Shown here: positions 33,828 through 42,931 of the stretch, one piece after another
How the letters are laid out: the number at the start of each line of letters is the position of its first letter
Numbering within the stretch: the first letter of the stretch is position 1
Source of the DNA: Dehalococcoidia bacterium
Lineage (GTDB): Bacteria; Chloroflexota; Dehalococcoidia; Dehalococcoidales; UBA2162
Length of the DNA stretch: 46,273 nt
NCBI GenBank assembly: GCA_011191975.1
Contig: DUFA01000111.1
Span: forward strand, 1 to 46,273
Direction of reading: 5' to 3'
Made by a program: the position numbers and the translations under genes
Notes under the pieces: model-generated
The model's input: only the letters and a program-made list of their open reading frames with translations
What the model was told of the DNA's origin: nothing
The model's database searches: none

Positions 33828-34721
33828 ATGAACCTTGACCATCTGAAAACATATGTTGAGGTTGCCAGCACTGGAAGTTTTTCCGAAGTAGCTAAAAAAC
33901 TAGGAATAAGCCAGCCGGCTGTATCGTTTCAAATACAGAAATTAGAGCAGGACCTGGGAGTACGGCTTATCGACCGAAGACAAAAGAAGCTGACACTCAC
34001 CGAGCCAGGTAAACGGCTTCTTTCTTTCGCTCAAAAAGTCCAAAACGAGTACAGCACCATGCTGGAAGATATAAATCAATTGCGTGAAGAAGTAATCGGG
34101 AATCTTTTAATAACCGCCAGCACTATCCCAGGAGATTTCATTCTCCCACCTCTGCTGAGTGAGTTTAAAACACTGCATCCATCGGTACAGATCCAGGTCG
34201 TTGTGAGTGATTCTGGACAGGTGATTGATAATATCGAGAATGGGACTTATGATATCGGATTTTGTGGTATTTTACCTGAAAACAAGGAAATGGAAGCTGT
34301 AAAGATAGCCGAAGATGAAATAGTACTCATCGTTGGGGCAGGACATCCTTTCGCCGGTCGAACGAGTGTTTCATTCATAGAAATAGCCGAGGAACATTTT
34401 ATAACAAGGGAGGAAAGTTCCGGTACCCAGAAAAATGTGACGTCGATGTTAAGGAAAGCCGGTTTTGATATCAGCCTGTGTAAACCATCACTCATCCTCG
34501 GTACCACAGAAGCAGTCGTCTCAGCAGTTGAATCACAGTCCGGCATTGCGTTTGTTTCAAATTATGCCATAAGAAAGAGTCTTTCACTGGGTATGATTGA
34601 AACGATCAACGTTGAAGGATTAACACTGAAGCGTGATTTCTACTGTATCTATCGTAAAGAGAGAATTGTTTCGAGATTACTGGAAGAGTTTATTTCATTT
34701 ATTAAAACGGTGACAAGTTAG
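33828..34721 (+). CDS. LysR-family transcriptional regulator
   Basis: 297 residues. An N-terminal winged helix-turn-helix (MNLDHLKTYVEVASTGSFSEVAKKLGISQPAVSFQIQKLEQDLGVRLIDR) is followed by a periplasmic-binding-type effector domain from about 90 (IGNLLITASTIPGDFILPPLLSEFKTLHPSV, YDIGFCGILPENKEMEAVKI, GIAFVSNYAIRKSL). The layout resembles CysB/CbbR-type regulators; the effector is unknown. I chose the ATG at 33828 with AGAGG seven bases before it; an ATG at 33813 is also in frame. It lies in line with the xyloside operon and is convergent with the Ca2+-ATPase, so either may be its target. Confidence 0.88.
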   Translation: MNLDHLKTYVEVASTGSFSEVAKKLGISQPAVSFQIQKLEQDLGVRLIDRRQKKLTLTEPGKRLLSFAQKVQNEYSTMLEDINQLREEVIGNLLITASTIPGDFILPPLLSEFKTLHPSVQIQVVVSDSGQVIDNIENGTYDIGFCGILPENKEMEAVKIAEDEIVLIVGAGHPFAGRTSVSFIEIAEEHFITREESSGTQKNVTSMLRKAGFDISLCKPSLILGTTEAVVSAVESQSGIAFVSNYAIRKSLSLGMIETINVEGLTLKRDFYCIYRKERIVSRLLEEFISFIKTVTS

Positions 34722-34725
34722 ACCT

Positions 34726-37476
34726 CTACCTGGTCGTCTTAACCGGATTATATTTTCCGGTCCTGTAAAGACTAGGGAATAACGCTTTTCGGATTTCTTC
34801 GATGATAAATAATCCCCCGGCGGCGGCAACGACAATTATCCAGTCGCGGAGTGTCAGAGGATATGTTTTAAAGGCGATCTGAAGGAAGGGTACATAGACT
34901 ACCGCAATCTGGAGTAAAACAGCCAGGCCGATAGAAAAGACAAGAGCCTTGTTCCGGAGAATCCCAAGTTTGAAAATCGTATGTTCGTCGGAACGGGCGC
35001 TGAAGGCCATAAGCCATTCGAAGGCTACGATTGCGCAGAAAGCCAGAGTTCGTGCTTCATCGATACTCATTCTCGGTTCAGCCCACTGGAAAATAAGGAA
35101 AGTTCCCAATCCAATGATTATTGCCATTACCGCTATTCGGATAAACAGACCAGGATATATTAGGCCGACGCTGGGATGTCTAGGTGGTTGGGACAGTTCG
35201 TCACCTATCTTCGGTTCCATACCGAGAGGAATGTCACCTGCAGTGTCCGTGACAAGGTTAACCCACAAGATCTGTACTGCCAGTAACGGAGACTGTCCGA
35301 CGAACACTAGGGCAAGTATCAAGGCAACAAGTTCGCTGAGATTCGTGTTCAATGTGTAGAACAGAACATTTCTCAGTCGGTTGAATATCGCACGACCTTC
35401 GTCTACTGCTGAAACAACGGAAGCGAAGTTATCGTCGGCCAGCACCATGTCGGACGCTTCCTTAGCGACATCAGTTCCGGTTATGCCCATCGATACTCCG
35501 ATATCGGCTGCTTTCAATGCCGGAGCATCGTTTACGCCGTCACCGGTCATTGCTACTATCTCTCCGTTTGCCTTGAGGGCGTTTATAATTCTCAGCTTAT
35601 GCAGTGGTTCTATTCTCGCGAAGATCGATATCTCCTCGATTTGTGTGGTCAACTCCCCGTCAGTCATTTTCTGGATTTCCGATCCAGTTACTGCTCTGCC
35701 GGGAGAGAGGTTTATTTGACGGGCTACAGATTCTGCTGTGATTTTGTTGTCTCCCGTGATCATCTTGACTTCGATTCCCGCCTGTTTACATAACTCGATT
35801 GCTTTTTTCGCTTCTTCACGGGGAGGATCAGCCATCCCCATTAAGCCGATAAATGTCAGTTCACTCTGAATATCGTCATCGGTCAGTTTATCATCTTTCC
35901 GGGGGAAATCACGGTATGCGACTGCGATCACACGGAGAGCGTCTTTTCCCATGGCTAACGCAGCCTCTGATATTTGTGATCTGTCAGCCGCTGTCATTTC
36001 GGTAACCTGGTTGTTTTTCAGGATACTGGTGCAATAATCGATGATTTTCTCAACCGAACCCTTGATATAGGCTGTCTTTATATCCTCCCGGGAGTGGAGC
36101 GTTGCCATATAGTGAAGTGTAACCATGTATTGTTTTTCACTGGCGAAAGGTAGTTCGTCTTCCCGGGGGTATTTTACCTCAAGGTCCTCCTTATCGAGTC
36201 CTGCTTTTGCTGCGGCAACCACGAGTGCTCCTTCGGTGGGATCGCCGAATATATCCGGAGTTCCTTTAGTATCAGTCAATGACGCGTCGTTACAGAGTGC
36301 TCCTGCCCGTAAAAGGTGAAGCAATTGCTCGTCATTAGCAGGATCAATCCTGCTTTGACCTTCCAGGAATTGTCCTTCAGGTGCGTATCCTTCACCGGTT
36401 ATCTCAATTTCTTTTCCGTCTGTGAAAAGCTTGCGTACCGTCATCTGGTTTAATGTAAGAGTTCCGGTCTTATCCGAGCAAATTACTGTTGCCGAACCAA
36501 GTGTCTCAACCGCTACAAGTCTGCGTATGATGGAGTTTCTTCGTGCCATAGATCGCATACCGATAGCCAGCACTACAGTTACTACGGCAGGTAAACCCTC
36601 AGGGATCGAGGCTACTGCTGCAGCAACTGCCAGCAGGAATAACTCGAAAAGTCCCAGTCCCTGTATTAAACCGACAACTACAAGCAGGGCGCTGACTCCC
36701 ACGAATACCCAGACAAGGTATTTACTGAGTTTCTTGATATTCTTCTGGAGTGGAGTTTTTTCCTGCTCTACCTCCGACAAGCCGGTGGCGATTTTCCCGA
36801 TCTCGGTATTCATGCCGGTCATCACCGCAAGACCTGTTGCCCTGCCGTTTGTGATAATAGTACTCATGAACAGCATATTGACTCTTTCAGCGAGAATAGC
36901 ATCTTCCGGAACTGCTGATAATTGTTTTTCTACCGGTAGCGATTCTCCGGTAAGAACAGACTCGTCGACTCTAAGATTCGCGCTTTCAATCAGCCTGATG
37001 TCAGCCGGGACTTTGTCACCGGCTTCAAACAGGACGATATCTCCGGGGACTATTTCACGTGCCGGTATTGTCTGAATATTACCATCCCGCTTTACGTTCG
37101 CCTTTGGAGCGGCCAGTTCTAGCAACGCTTCCATGGCTCTTTCAGCCTGACTTTCCTGGAGTGTACCTATCAGGGCATTGAGTATAATCACTCCAAAGAC
37201 GACGAATGCATCTATATAATGCTTTTCATCGGTGAAAAACTGCGATGCAAGCGATACAGCGCCGGCAGCAAGGAGAACATAGATCAAAGGACTGAGGAAC
37301 TGGCGGAAAAATACTATAATCAGGGGAGTCTTCTTCCGGTCCAGTAACTCGTTGAATCCATATTTCTCCTGGCGTTTTAGGACTTCGGAATCGCTAAGAC
37401 CATCAATATCAGAGTCAATTTCAGACAGAGTGTCTTCCGGCGAGAGGTTATGCCAGTGAAGTGAGGATCGTTCCAT
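34726..37476 (-). CDS. P2-type cation-transporting ATPase (Ca2+-ATPase-like)
   Basis: 916 residues, full length. It has the N-terminal cation-ATPase domain (HWHNLSPEDTLSEIDSD), the actuator motif VLTGESLPVEKQ, and M4 PEGLPAVVTVVLAIGMRSMARR, which in SERCA-like pumps provides calcium ligands. The phosphorylation site is SDKTGTLT with D335, and the hinge motif is MTGDGVNDAPALKAADIG. The C-terminal six-helix domain contains ILWVNLVTDTAGDIPLG. The pump probably exports Ca2+ at the cost of ATP. It is convergent with the LysR gene (4 bases between stops). No operon partners. Confidence 0.92.
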   Translation of the reverse strand: MERSSLHWHNLSPEDTLSEIDSDIDGLSDSEVLKRQEKYGFNELLDRKKTPLIIVFFRQFLSPLIYVLLAAGAVSLASQFFTDEKHYIDAFVVFGVIILNALIGTLQESQAERAMEALLELAAPKANVKRDGNIQTIPAREIVPGDIVLFEAGDKVPADIRLIESANLRVDESVLTGESLPVEKQLSAVPEDAILAERVNMLFMSTIITNGRATGLAVMTGMNTEIGKIATGLSEVEQEKTPLQKNIKKLSKYLVWVFVGVSALLVVVGLIQGLGLFELFLLAVAAAVASIPEGLPAVVTVVLAIGMRSMARRNSIIRRLVAVETLGSATVICSDKTGTLTLNQMTVRKLFTDGKEIEITGEGYAPEGQFLEGQSRIDPANDEQLLHLLRAGALCNDASLTDTKGTPDIFGDPTEGALVVAAAKAGLDKEDLEVKYPREDELPFASEKQYMVTLHYMATLHSREDIKTAYIKGSVEKIIDYCTSILKNNQVTEMTAADRSQISEAALAMGKDALRVIAVAYRDFPRKDDKLTDDDIQSELTFIGLMGMADPPREEAKKAIELCKQAGIEVKMITGDNKITAESVARQINLSPGRAVTGSEIQKMTDGELTTQIEEISIFARIEPLHKLRIINALKANGEIVAMTGDGVNDAPALKAADIGVSMGITGTDVAKEASDMVLADDNFASVVSAVDEGRAIFNRLRNVLFYTLNTNLSELVALILALVFVGQSPLLAVQILWVNLVTDTAGDIPLGMEPKIGDELSQPPRHPSVGLIYPGLFIRIAVMAIIIGLGTFLIFQWAEPRMSIDEARTLAFCAIVAFEWLMAFSARSDEHTIFKLGILRNKALVFSIGLAVLLQIAVVYVPFLQIAFKTYPLTLRDWIIVVAAAGGLFIIEEIRKALFPSLYRTGKYNPVKTTR

Positions 37477-37727
37477 ATAAAATACTTTATCTTATTTGTG
37501 TGTTGGCTTCAATAGAGTAAGAGTACTCCTGTTATTAATGCAACTGGAATTTAAGTGTACTACCCTTGTAGTTTCTAAGGCTATAGACTGTAGAATTCCG
37601 GTAATTAGTGTCTTTATAATGCTGGGAGAATCTTCCAAATATTCACTTGTGCAATATAGACACTGATGTGTCATAATATCAGTAATGAAGTAAAATACAG
37701 AATAGCTTTAAAAATATTTTCTTAGTT

Positions 37728-38504
37728 TTGGTATTTTCGGAAAAACAAATATCCTATGGAATTAGACAGGTGAAAAATCAGTATAAAAAACTTGGAACAG
37801 GATTATGCATTACCGGGATAATTATCGGACTGATTTCATACTTCGTCATTGGTTCGGTACCATTAACAGCGGTCGGGATATCCGCAATAATGATAGGTAT
37901 GACTTGCATTGTATTGGCCTGTACCCATCCCTCTCTTTCACCGCAAGTTTACCAGCTTATGCTAATAACCGGTTTGGAAAACACCACAGTCCTGCTTGAT
38001 GGACTTGGTTTGTCGGATAAAGCAGTCTATATACCTTCGACTATGGGGAACGGATACCAGCAAGCCCTTATACCTCTTGAGGGTAATGTGGAAATGAACC
38101 TGATAAAAGAAAAAATTCCAGATAGATTAATAGTGAGGTATGGACAGAATCCCGAAGACAGGGCGATTTCTGTAACAACGCCCGGCAGTATCTGCCTAGA
38201 TAGGTTTGAAACAGTTCCCGGTCCGACCGCTGATGAAATAGAGACAGCAGTTAACTATATCCTCTCGGAAGTACTGGACATCGCTGATTCTGCATCAGTG
38301 ATCCTGGTGAATGACAAAGTCTACGTTGCAGTAAGTAATCCGAAACTGATATTCGAAGATTCCTGCTATTATCAGTATTTAGGTAGTCCTATTGCGTCAA
38401 TAATTGCCGCCATTTCCAGTGAAGCTCTCGGCAGACCTATCAGAATATCTGAAGAGATTCTTGAAAAGAAGTTAAGTACGATTACTCTCGAGGTGTTGCT
38501 TTGA
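37728..38504 (+). CDS. Membrane protein of unknown function (DUF7982-like, tentative)
   Basis: 258 residues. Two hydrophobic segments lie at about 23-43 and 47-68; the rest is a soluble alpha/beta domain (GLSDKAVYIPSTMGNGYQQALIPLEG, VTTPGSICLDRFETVPGPTADEIETAVNYILSEVLDIADSA). The domain is reminiscent of proteins annotated as DUF7982 in archaea and Chloroflexota; I recall this only loosely. The start is TTG at 37728 with no clear ribosome site; a GTG at about 37770 is an alternative. The 3' end overlaps the next gene (TTGA), so they are coupled. It begins a run of small membrane proteins. Confidence 0.6.
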   Translation: MVFSEKQISYGIRQVKNQYKKLGTGLCITGIIIGLISYFVIGSVPLTAVGISAIMIGMTCIVLACTHPSLSPQVYQLMLITGLENTTVLLDGLGLSDKAVYIPSTMGNGYQQALIPLEGNVEMNLIKEKIPDRLIVRYGQNPEDRAISVTTPGSICLDRFETVPGPTADEIETAVNYILSEVLDIADSASVILVNDKVYVAVSNPKLIFEDSCYYQYLGSPIASIIAAISSEALGRPIRISEEILEKKLSTITLEVLL

Positions 38505-38755
38505 AAGTATATAGGAGGTATGTGTTGTTTCTCGTACTGGTTTCATGTCTGGTAAATACTTTGTTAGCTTTTTTCGGACAGGAGAATCTTGGTATATATC
38601 TTATCATTAATATAATCTGCTTTCTGGTGTTAACCTTGATCTTCACGCCTGCCAATCCTAGAGTGAAAAAGCAATTTAACATTCTCAATATGATTTTCTT
38701 CACTGGTTTTCTTGTCATAGTGATTATCGAATTTGCAGATATTATTTCACGGTAA
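38501..38755 (+). CDS. Small two- to three-pass membrane protein
   Basis: 84 residues with hydrophobic segments at about 7-26, 30-48 and 61-80, separated by a basic loop (NPRVKKQ). It starts with TTG at 38501, overlapping the upstream stop (TTTGA) by four bases. The coupling argues that this is a real gene working with the preceding membrane protein. No family recognised. Confidence 0.58.
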   Translation: MKVYRRYVLFLVLVSCLVNTLLAFFGQENLGIYLIINIICFLVLTLIFTPANPRVKKQFNILNMIFFTGFLVIVIIEFADIISR

Positions 38756-38850
38756 CATGAGCTGGAAAGTCATCAGTATATAGATAATGTACATCTTCAT
38801 TATTAATCGTTACTTCAAGGGTGCAGGGATCACATTAAAGGCTGGAACCA

Positions 38851-39207
38851 ATGGATGTCATAAGCCCTGTTAAGGAAGTGTTTAACTTGGTAGTACCGGT
38901 AATAGATAATGTGCCTGTTATCAAAGCTATTCTAGGCATTATCCTGGTTTTATTCACCCCTGGTTTTGCCTGGTCTCTTGTTTTTTTCAAACAAATCAAC
39001 CATATTGAAAGATTGGTTCTGTCATTTGCGCTATCTTTAGCCCTTGTCACACTAAGTATACTTGGGTTGAACGCGGTGATAAAAATGCAGATAACGGATT
39101 TCAATGCTTTGTTGACAATAGTCCTGCTTATCATAATTCCTCTGATTATATATTTCACGCAAAGATACATAAAAAAACGAAAAATTAAGCAAATTGAGAA
39201 AGAGTGA
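38851..39207 (+). CDS. DUF1616-like membrane protein, short form
   Basis: 118 residues with about three transmembrane segments. The motif LGIILVLFTPGFAWSLVFF followed by HIERLVLSFALSLALVTLSILGLN is typical of DUF1616 proteins, which are common in archaea and some Chloroflexota near cell-surface glycan genes. Longer family members carry an external beta domain; this one stops after the membrane part with a basic tail (RYIKKRKIKQIEKE). The start ATG has no strong ribosome site. A role in cell-surface assembly is inferred only from family context. Confidence 0.68.
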   Translation: MDVISPVKEVFNLVVPVIDNVPVIKAILGIILVLFTPGFAWSLVFFKQINHIERLVLSFALSLALVTLSILGLNAVIKMQITDFNALLTIVLLIIIPLIIYFTQRYIKKRKIKQIEKE

Positions 39208-39362
39208 CACCTTTCCAGTGATCAGTAATCAACCGAAGAATACTGGTAGTAAATTGTCGCTCTCTAAGATCCCATTTTCAAAGCCTTGATTTTCGTTTTT
39301 TTGGTGAAATATACTGAAGATTAGGTAATACTTCGTTTCTATAAATAATCAGATTGCAGCCA

Positions 39363-39794
39363 ATGATAAATCTCTCATTAAATAAAATATCGGGGCAAAC
39401 CAGAACACGGTGTTATTTCACTCTGGTAGTGATCTGCGTTTTATCTATCGTGATTTTACCTTCCTGCGTTGACTCTGGTACTCGGATCCTTTACAGTGGC
39501 TCAAAAGTTGGTGATCAGATATCTGCGGCTTATGAGTTGTTCACCGGTATTGATAAAAAGACCTTTGTAGCCGACGAAGGAGATACAATCGCCTTTTCTT
39601 ATGTATCAAGTGTTGAAAAGGGAAGGCTGAAGATGGAAATTTATAATCCGGATGATATGTTGATCACCTCATTCAGTTCAAACAATACCGGAATACGGGA
39701 GTTGGATATTGAGCAATCTGGAAAGCATACCGTTCAAATCACCGGTAATCAGACGAAAGGCCGGTATCAAATAAGCTGGAAAATACTCAACTGA
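39363..39794 (+). CDS. Putative lipoprotein with a small beta-sandwich domain
   Basis: 143 residues from the ATG at 39363 (TTG 39354 is an alternative). A hydrophobic signal ends in the lipobox LPSC (C35). The mature domain (DEGDTIAFSYVSSVEKGRLKMEIYNPDD, ELDIEQSGKHTVQITGN, GRYQISWKI) alternates strands in the manner of GOLD/emp24-type or pre-peptidase C-terminal beta sandwiches. Function unknown; likely extracytoplasmic binding. It follows the DUF1616-like gene by about 155 bases and may share its transcript. Confidence 0.65.
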   Translation: MINLSLNKISGQTRTRCYFTLVVICVLSIVILPSCVDSGTRILYSGSKVGDQISAAYELFTGIDKKTFVADEGDTIAFSYVSSVEKGRLKMEIYNPDDMLITSFSSNNTGIRELDIEQSGKHTVQITGNQTKGRYQISWKILN

Positions 39795-39945
39795 TACCTG
39801 TATAGTTTAATAGAGTGACACTAACCAACGTATCTTGTTTTTAGCATGTAAATTTTTCATTTAGTATGGGTGTTGTCGTAGATTGACACTTAAATAATGA
39901 TGTTTATACAATCTTCACAAGTAAGTCGACAAAGGAGACAAGAGT

Positions 39946-40233
39946 ATGGCGGTTTATATTATGCTATCCAACCTTACTGACGAAGGGAGAAAAACCATAA
40001 AGAATCAGCCTGACAGAATCCTTGAAGTCAATAAGGAAGTCGAAGAAATGGGCGGCAAGATTCTGGCTCAGTATGCGATTCTTGGTCCATATGATTTTAT
40101 TACAATAATTGAAGCCCTCGGTAATACTACTATTAGCAAGATAGCGTTCGAACTCAGTTCAAGAGGTACGCTGCAGACCATGACATTCGCTGCCATCTCT
40201 GTCGAAGATTTAATAGCTTCTTGGAAAAAATAG
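39946..40233 (+). CDS. GYD-domain protein
   Basis: 95 residues matching the GYD domain: VYIMLSNLTDEGRKTIKNQP at the N-terminus, ILAQYAILGPYDFITIIEALG in the middle (GPYD in place of GxYD), and GTLQTMTFAAISVEDL at the end. Members are small cytoplasmic ferredoxin-fold proteins of unknown role, probably dimers. The ATG has AAAGGAGAC upstream. It is convergent with the second MFS gene. Confidence 0.82.
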   Translation: MAVYIMLSNLTDEGRKTIKNQPDRILEVNKEVEEMGGKILAQYAILGPYDFITIIEALGNTTISKIAFELSSRGTLQTMTFAAISVEDLIASWKK

Positions 40234-40277
40234 ATACCTTCGAAGGAATGGTTCGTTCCGACTGGTATTAGTCTTTA

Positions 40278-41528
40278 TCAGTCCAGTTTCCTGAATCCTG
40301 GAAGAAAAATAATTGCGAATAATGAAATGCTTATCAGGATCATGGCTAGCCCTCCGATAGCCCAGGGAGCGCTGATTGTCTCAGCCAGTATTCCTGCAAA
40401 AAATGTTCCTAACCCGCTCAGACCGAAATTCAGCATCATTATACTCATTACCCTTCCCAGGTATTCAGGTTCGGTATGAGTCTGTAAAAGAGCGTTGCCC
40501 GTAGTATTACCACCAATTCGACCTATTCCTACAACAACCATCATCATCAGAGATAGGGGCCAGGAAGTCGAAAATGCAAAGACCACCAGCGCACCTCCCA
40601 TGATCATATTGGATATAAGTAATGTAATAGCCCGTCTTCTGGAGGGTAGAGAGGCAATTATAAGCGAAGCCACAATAGCTCCTACTCCCGACATACTCAT
40701 CAGAGTTCCCTGACCTCCCACGCCGACCTTTAGTATATCTTTGGCAAATACCGGCATCAGCATCTGGAAAGGCATAGCCAGCAAGATAGCGGCGATGAAA
40801 AATGCCAGGATAAGACGTACTGTCTGGTGACTTTTGATATATCTGAAACCTTCACCTATGTCTTTAATGACGCTTTTGCGGTTTACTAGTGTCGAAGTCG
40901 TTTTTGGTAAGAATGATGTGAAAATAATCGCTAAAGCGTTGAGTCCAGACATAATGAAAAACACGCTGGAATATCCGAAACCTTCAATAATATAGCCGGC
41001 TATTGCCGGACCGCCAAGCTGAAAGAAACTCATTCCCATAGTGTTTAAAGAAATTGCATTCATCAGTCGCTCGCGGTCTACAATCTCCGGTATTATTGCG
41101 GCTCGAGATGGCATAGCCAGAGCGATAATTATCCCCATTAACAGACCACCAGTCATCAGGACCCACCACGATTCGGGATGATCCTTGGTAAGGTAGCCGA
41201 TACTAACCGCAATCCCATAACCCAGGAAGACAACCGTCATACCTACCTGACTTAACTGGATCAGAGTCTTCTTCGGGAACCTGTCAGCGACCGCTCCACC
41301 GAACAGAGACAATACAAGAATTGGAATTGTACCGGACAGGTTTATTACTCCAAGCATGACGGCAGAACCGGTTATCTCATATAGAAGGTAACTCCGAGCG
41401 ACCTGCTCCATACTGAATGTACTCCATTGCCCGACCATACCGAAGAAATACATGCGATAAGCCGGAATCTTAAACGAAGTGAAGGTCTTCAGATTACTTA
41501 TGCGTCTGATTAAGTCGTTTATTTTCAT
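40278..41528 (-). CDS. MFS transporter, EntS-like (MFS_3) exporter, copy 2
   Basis: 416 residues with about 12 transmembrane segments and the loop motif GGAVADRFPKK near 78-88. It aligns with the copy at 21547-22851 in most segments (for example SWWVL, LMNAISLNTMG, LLAMPFQ, LGRVMSIMM/LGRLMSIMM). Both share the order of the MFS_3 or enterobactin-exporter family. Substrate unknown. The start is ATG 41526-41528 in an AT-rich context without a strong ribosome site. Confidence 0.85.
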   Translation of the reverse strand: MKINDLIRRISNLKTFTSFKIPAYRMYFFGMVGQWSTFSMEQVARSYLLYEITGSAVMLGVINLSGTIPILVLSLFGGAVADRFPKKTLIQLSQVGMTVVFLGYGIAVSIGYLTKDHPESWWVLMTGGLLMGIIIALAMPSRAAIIPEIVDRERLMNAISLNTMGMSFFQLGGPAIAGYIIEGFGYSSVFFIMSGLNALAIIFTSFLPKTTSTLVNRKSVIKDIGEGFRYIKSHQTVRLILAFFIAAILLAMPFQMLMPVFAKDILKVGVGGQGTLMSMSGVGAIVASLIIASLPSRRRAITLLISNMIMGGALVVFAFSTSWPLSLMMMVVVGIGRIGGNTTGNALLQTHTEPEYLGRVMSIMMLNFGLSGLGTFFAGILAETISAPWAIGGLAMILISISLFAIIFLPGFRKLD

Positions 41529-41812
41529 TATTAGATACGATTTAGTTTAATGAGAAACCTGATTAGTAAAAACCATCCGGACTGTGTGAGGGGACGGAAC
41601 GATTATTATCCGACTCCTGATATTTGTCGGACAATTTCCTGACAACTTATGGATATATCTGACTTTTTTATTCTATCAGTAATTCAAGTCTTTTTTATAC
41701 TGAATCTACAAAATGAGACTGCTCTGGTATAAGTAAAAAACGATCGCAGGAGACCTGAAAAACTACCTGACCCTCGAAACAGCAGATGTCAAGCATAGTA
41801 TTTCTAATTTAG

Positions 41813-42931
41813 CTATGTTGAAAGTCTTCGAGTAACAACCCAGCTAATAACGCCTATTACTATGATACTCCCCAATACAATACCGATTATCGTTGCGGTA
41901 GATATACTTTTTTTCGAGAAATTTGCTCGGATCGTGGTATCTGATTGTATTGTTACAGAGGTGCTGGCTGAGTTAACATCATCTACCTCACCTGTCCAGC
42001 TTTCGAATTTGTAGCCCTCATCGGGTATAGCTTTGATATCGACTACCGCATTCTCACCATATCGGTGGGTTCCAGCCGAAGGAGTAACGGAGCCGGCACC
42101 TTCGACGTCCAGGGTGAGGATAAATGATTTCTCAGAGAAATTGGCTATAATAGTCTTATCGGAATCCATTGTTACAGTAGTTTGTACTTGACGCACATTC
42201 TCGACGTCACCTGTCCATCCATCGAACTGGTAACCATCACCGGGTGTAGCTGTGATCTCTACTGACGTATCCTTATTATAGCTGTGAGTGCCGGATGACG
42301 GTGTAACTGATCCTCTTCCTTGAACTTCAATAGTTAGTGTGTGCGTCGAACAGGAGAACTTGGCGATAATACTCTTATCCTGATCCATTATTACCGAAGT
42401 ACTGGCCGCATTTTCGTTACTCACTTCGCCTGTCCAGCCTTCGAACTGGCAACCGGTTTGCGGTGTGGCAGAGATTTTGACTATTATTCCGTCAACATAG
42501 TCATAAGTGCCGGCAGGGGGAAATACGGAACCTTGACCTTCAATTCCTATTGAAAGTTTGCGAGTCGTTATTGAGAAATTGGCGAGGACATTCTTCGCGC
42601 AATCTACTTCAAGAGTAACAGGATTTTCCTCACTGGATAGACTCCCGCTCCAGCCTATAAATGTATAACCCTCGTTGGGTATAGCTTCAAGCGTTACAAA
42701 TACACCTTTAGTAATGGTTGAAATATCCGGATACTCTATCGGTGTGAAGTCGTCAACTTTGACTTTTCCACCTTCTATTGAACTGACATTCACGGTCAGT
42801 GTAAATTCCGAACCTCCTCAGGCTGCTGACAACGGTTTCGGTACCTGCAATCCAATTGATGCTATGACCAGAATAAAGACTGCTAAAATGAATCCTATCT
42901 TCCTAAATACCGCTGTTATTATTTTTCCCAT
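41813..42931 (-). pseudogene. Anchored surface protein with four InlB-type repeats; signal peptide split off by an in-frame TGA
   Basis: A 37-residue signal peptide (ATG at 42929-42931, GGAGAG upstream; MGKIITAVFRKIGFILAVFI, then LVIASIGLQ and ending LSAA) is followed in the same frame by TGA (42818-42820). The frame then continues through four repeats of about 72 residues (GSVTPS(S/A)GTH, EGY.F..WTG, IIANFS), the divergent InlB B-repeat type, and ends with a transmembrane anchor and RR tail (TIIGIVLGSIIVIGVISWVV). If intact, it would be an extracellular adhesin-like stalk. A GTG at 42793 could start a product without export signal. I read it as a one-codon nonsense lesion; assembly error remains possible. 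Confidence 0.8.

Noticed and set aside
37492-37674. 60-residue minus-strand open frame upstream of the Ca2+-ATPase
   Set aside because: Low complexity, no homology and no ribosome site; likely chance in AT-rich DNA.
42818-42820. Selenocysteine at the TGA of the surface protein
   Set aside because: The site is a signal peptide junction with no redox motif, and no convincing SECIS-like hairpin follows. TGA ends other genes here.
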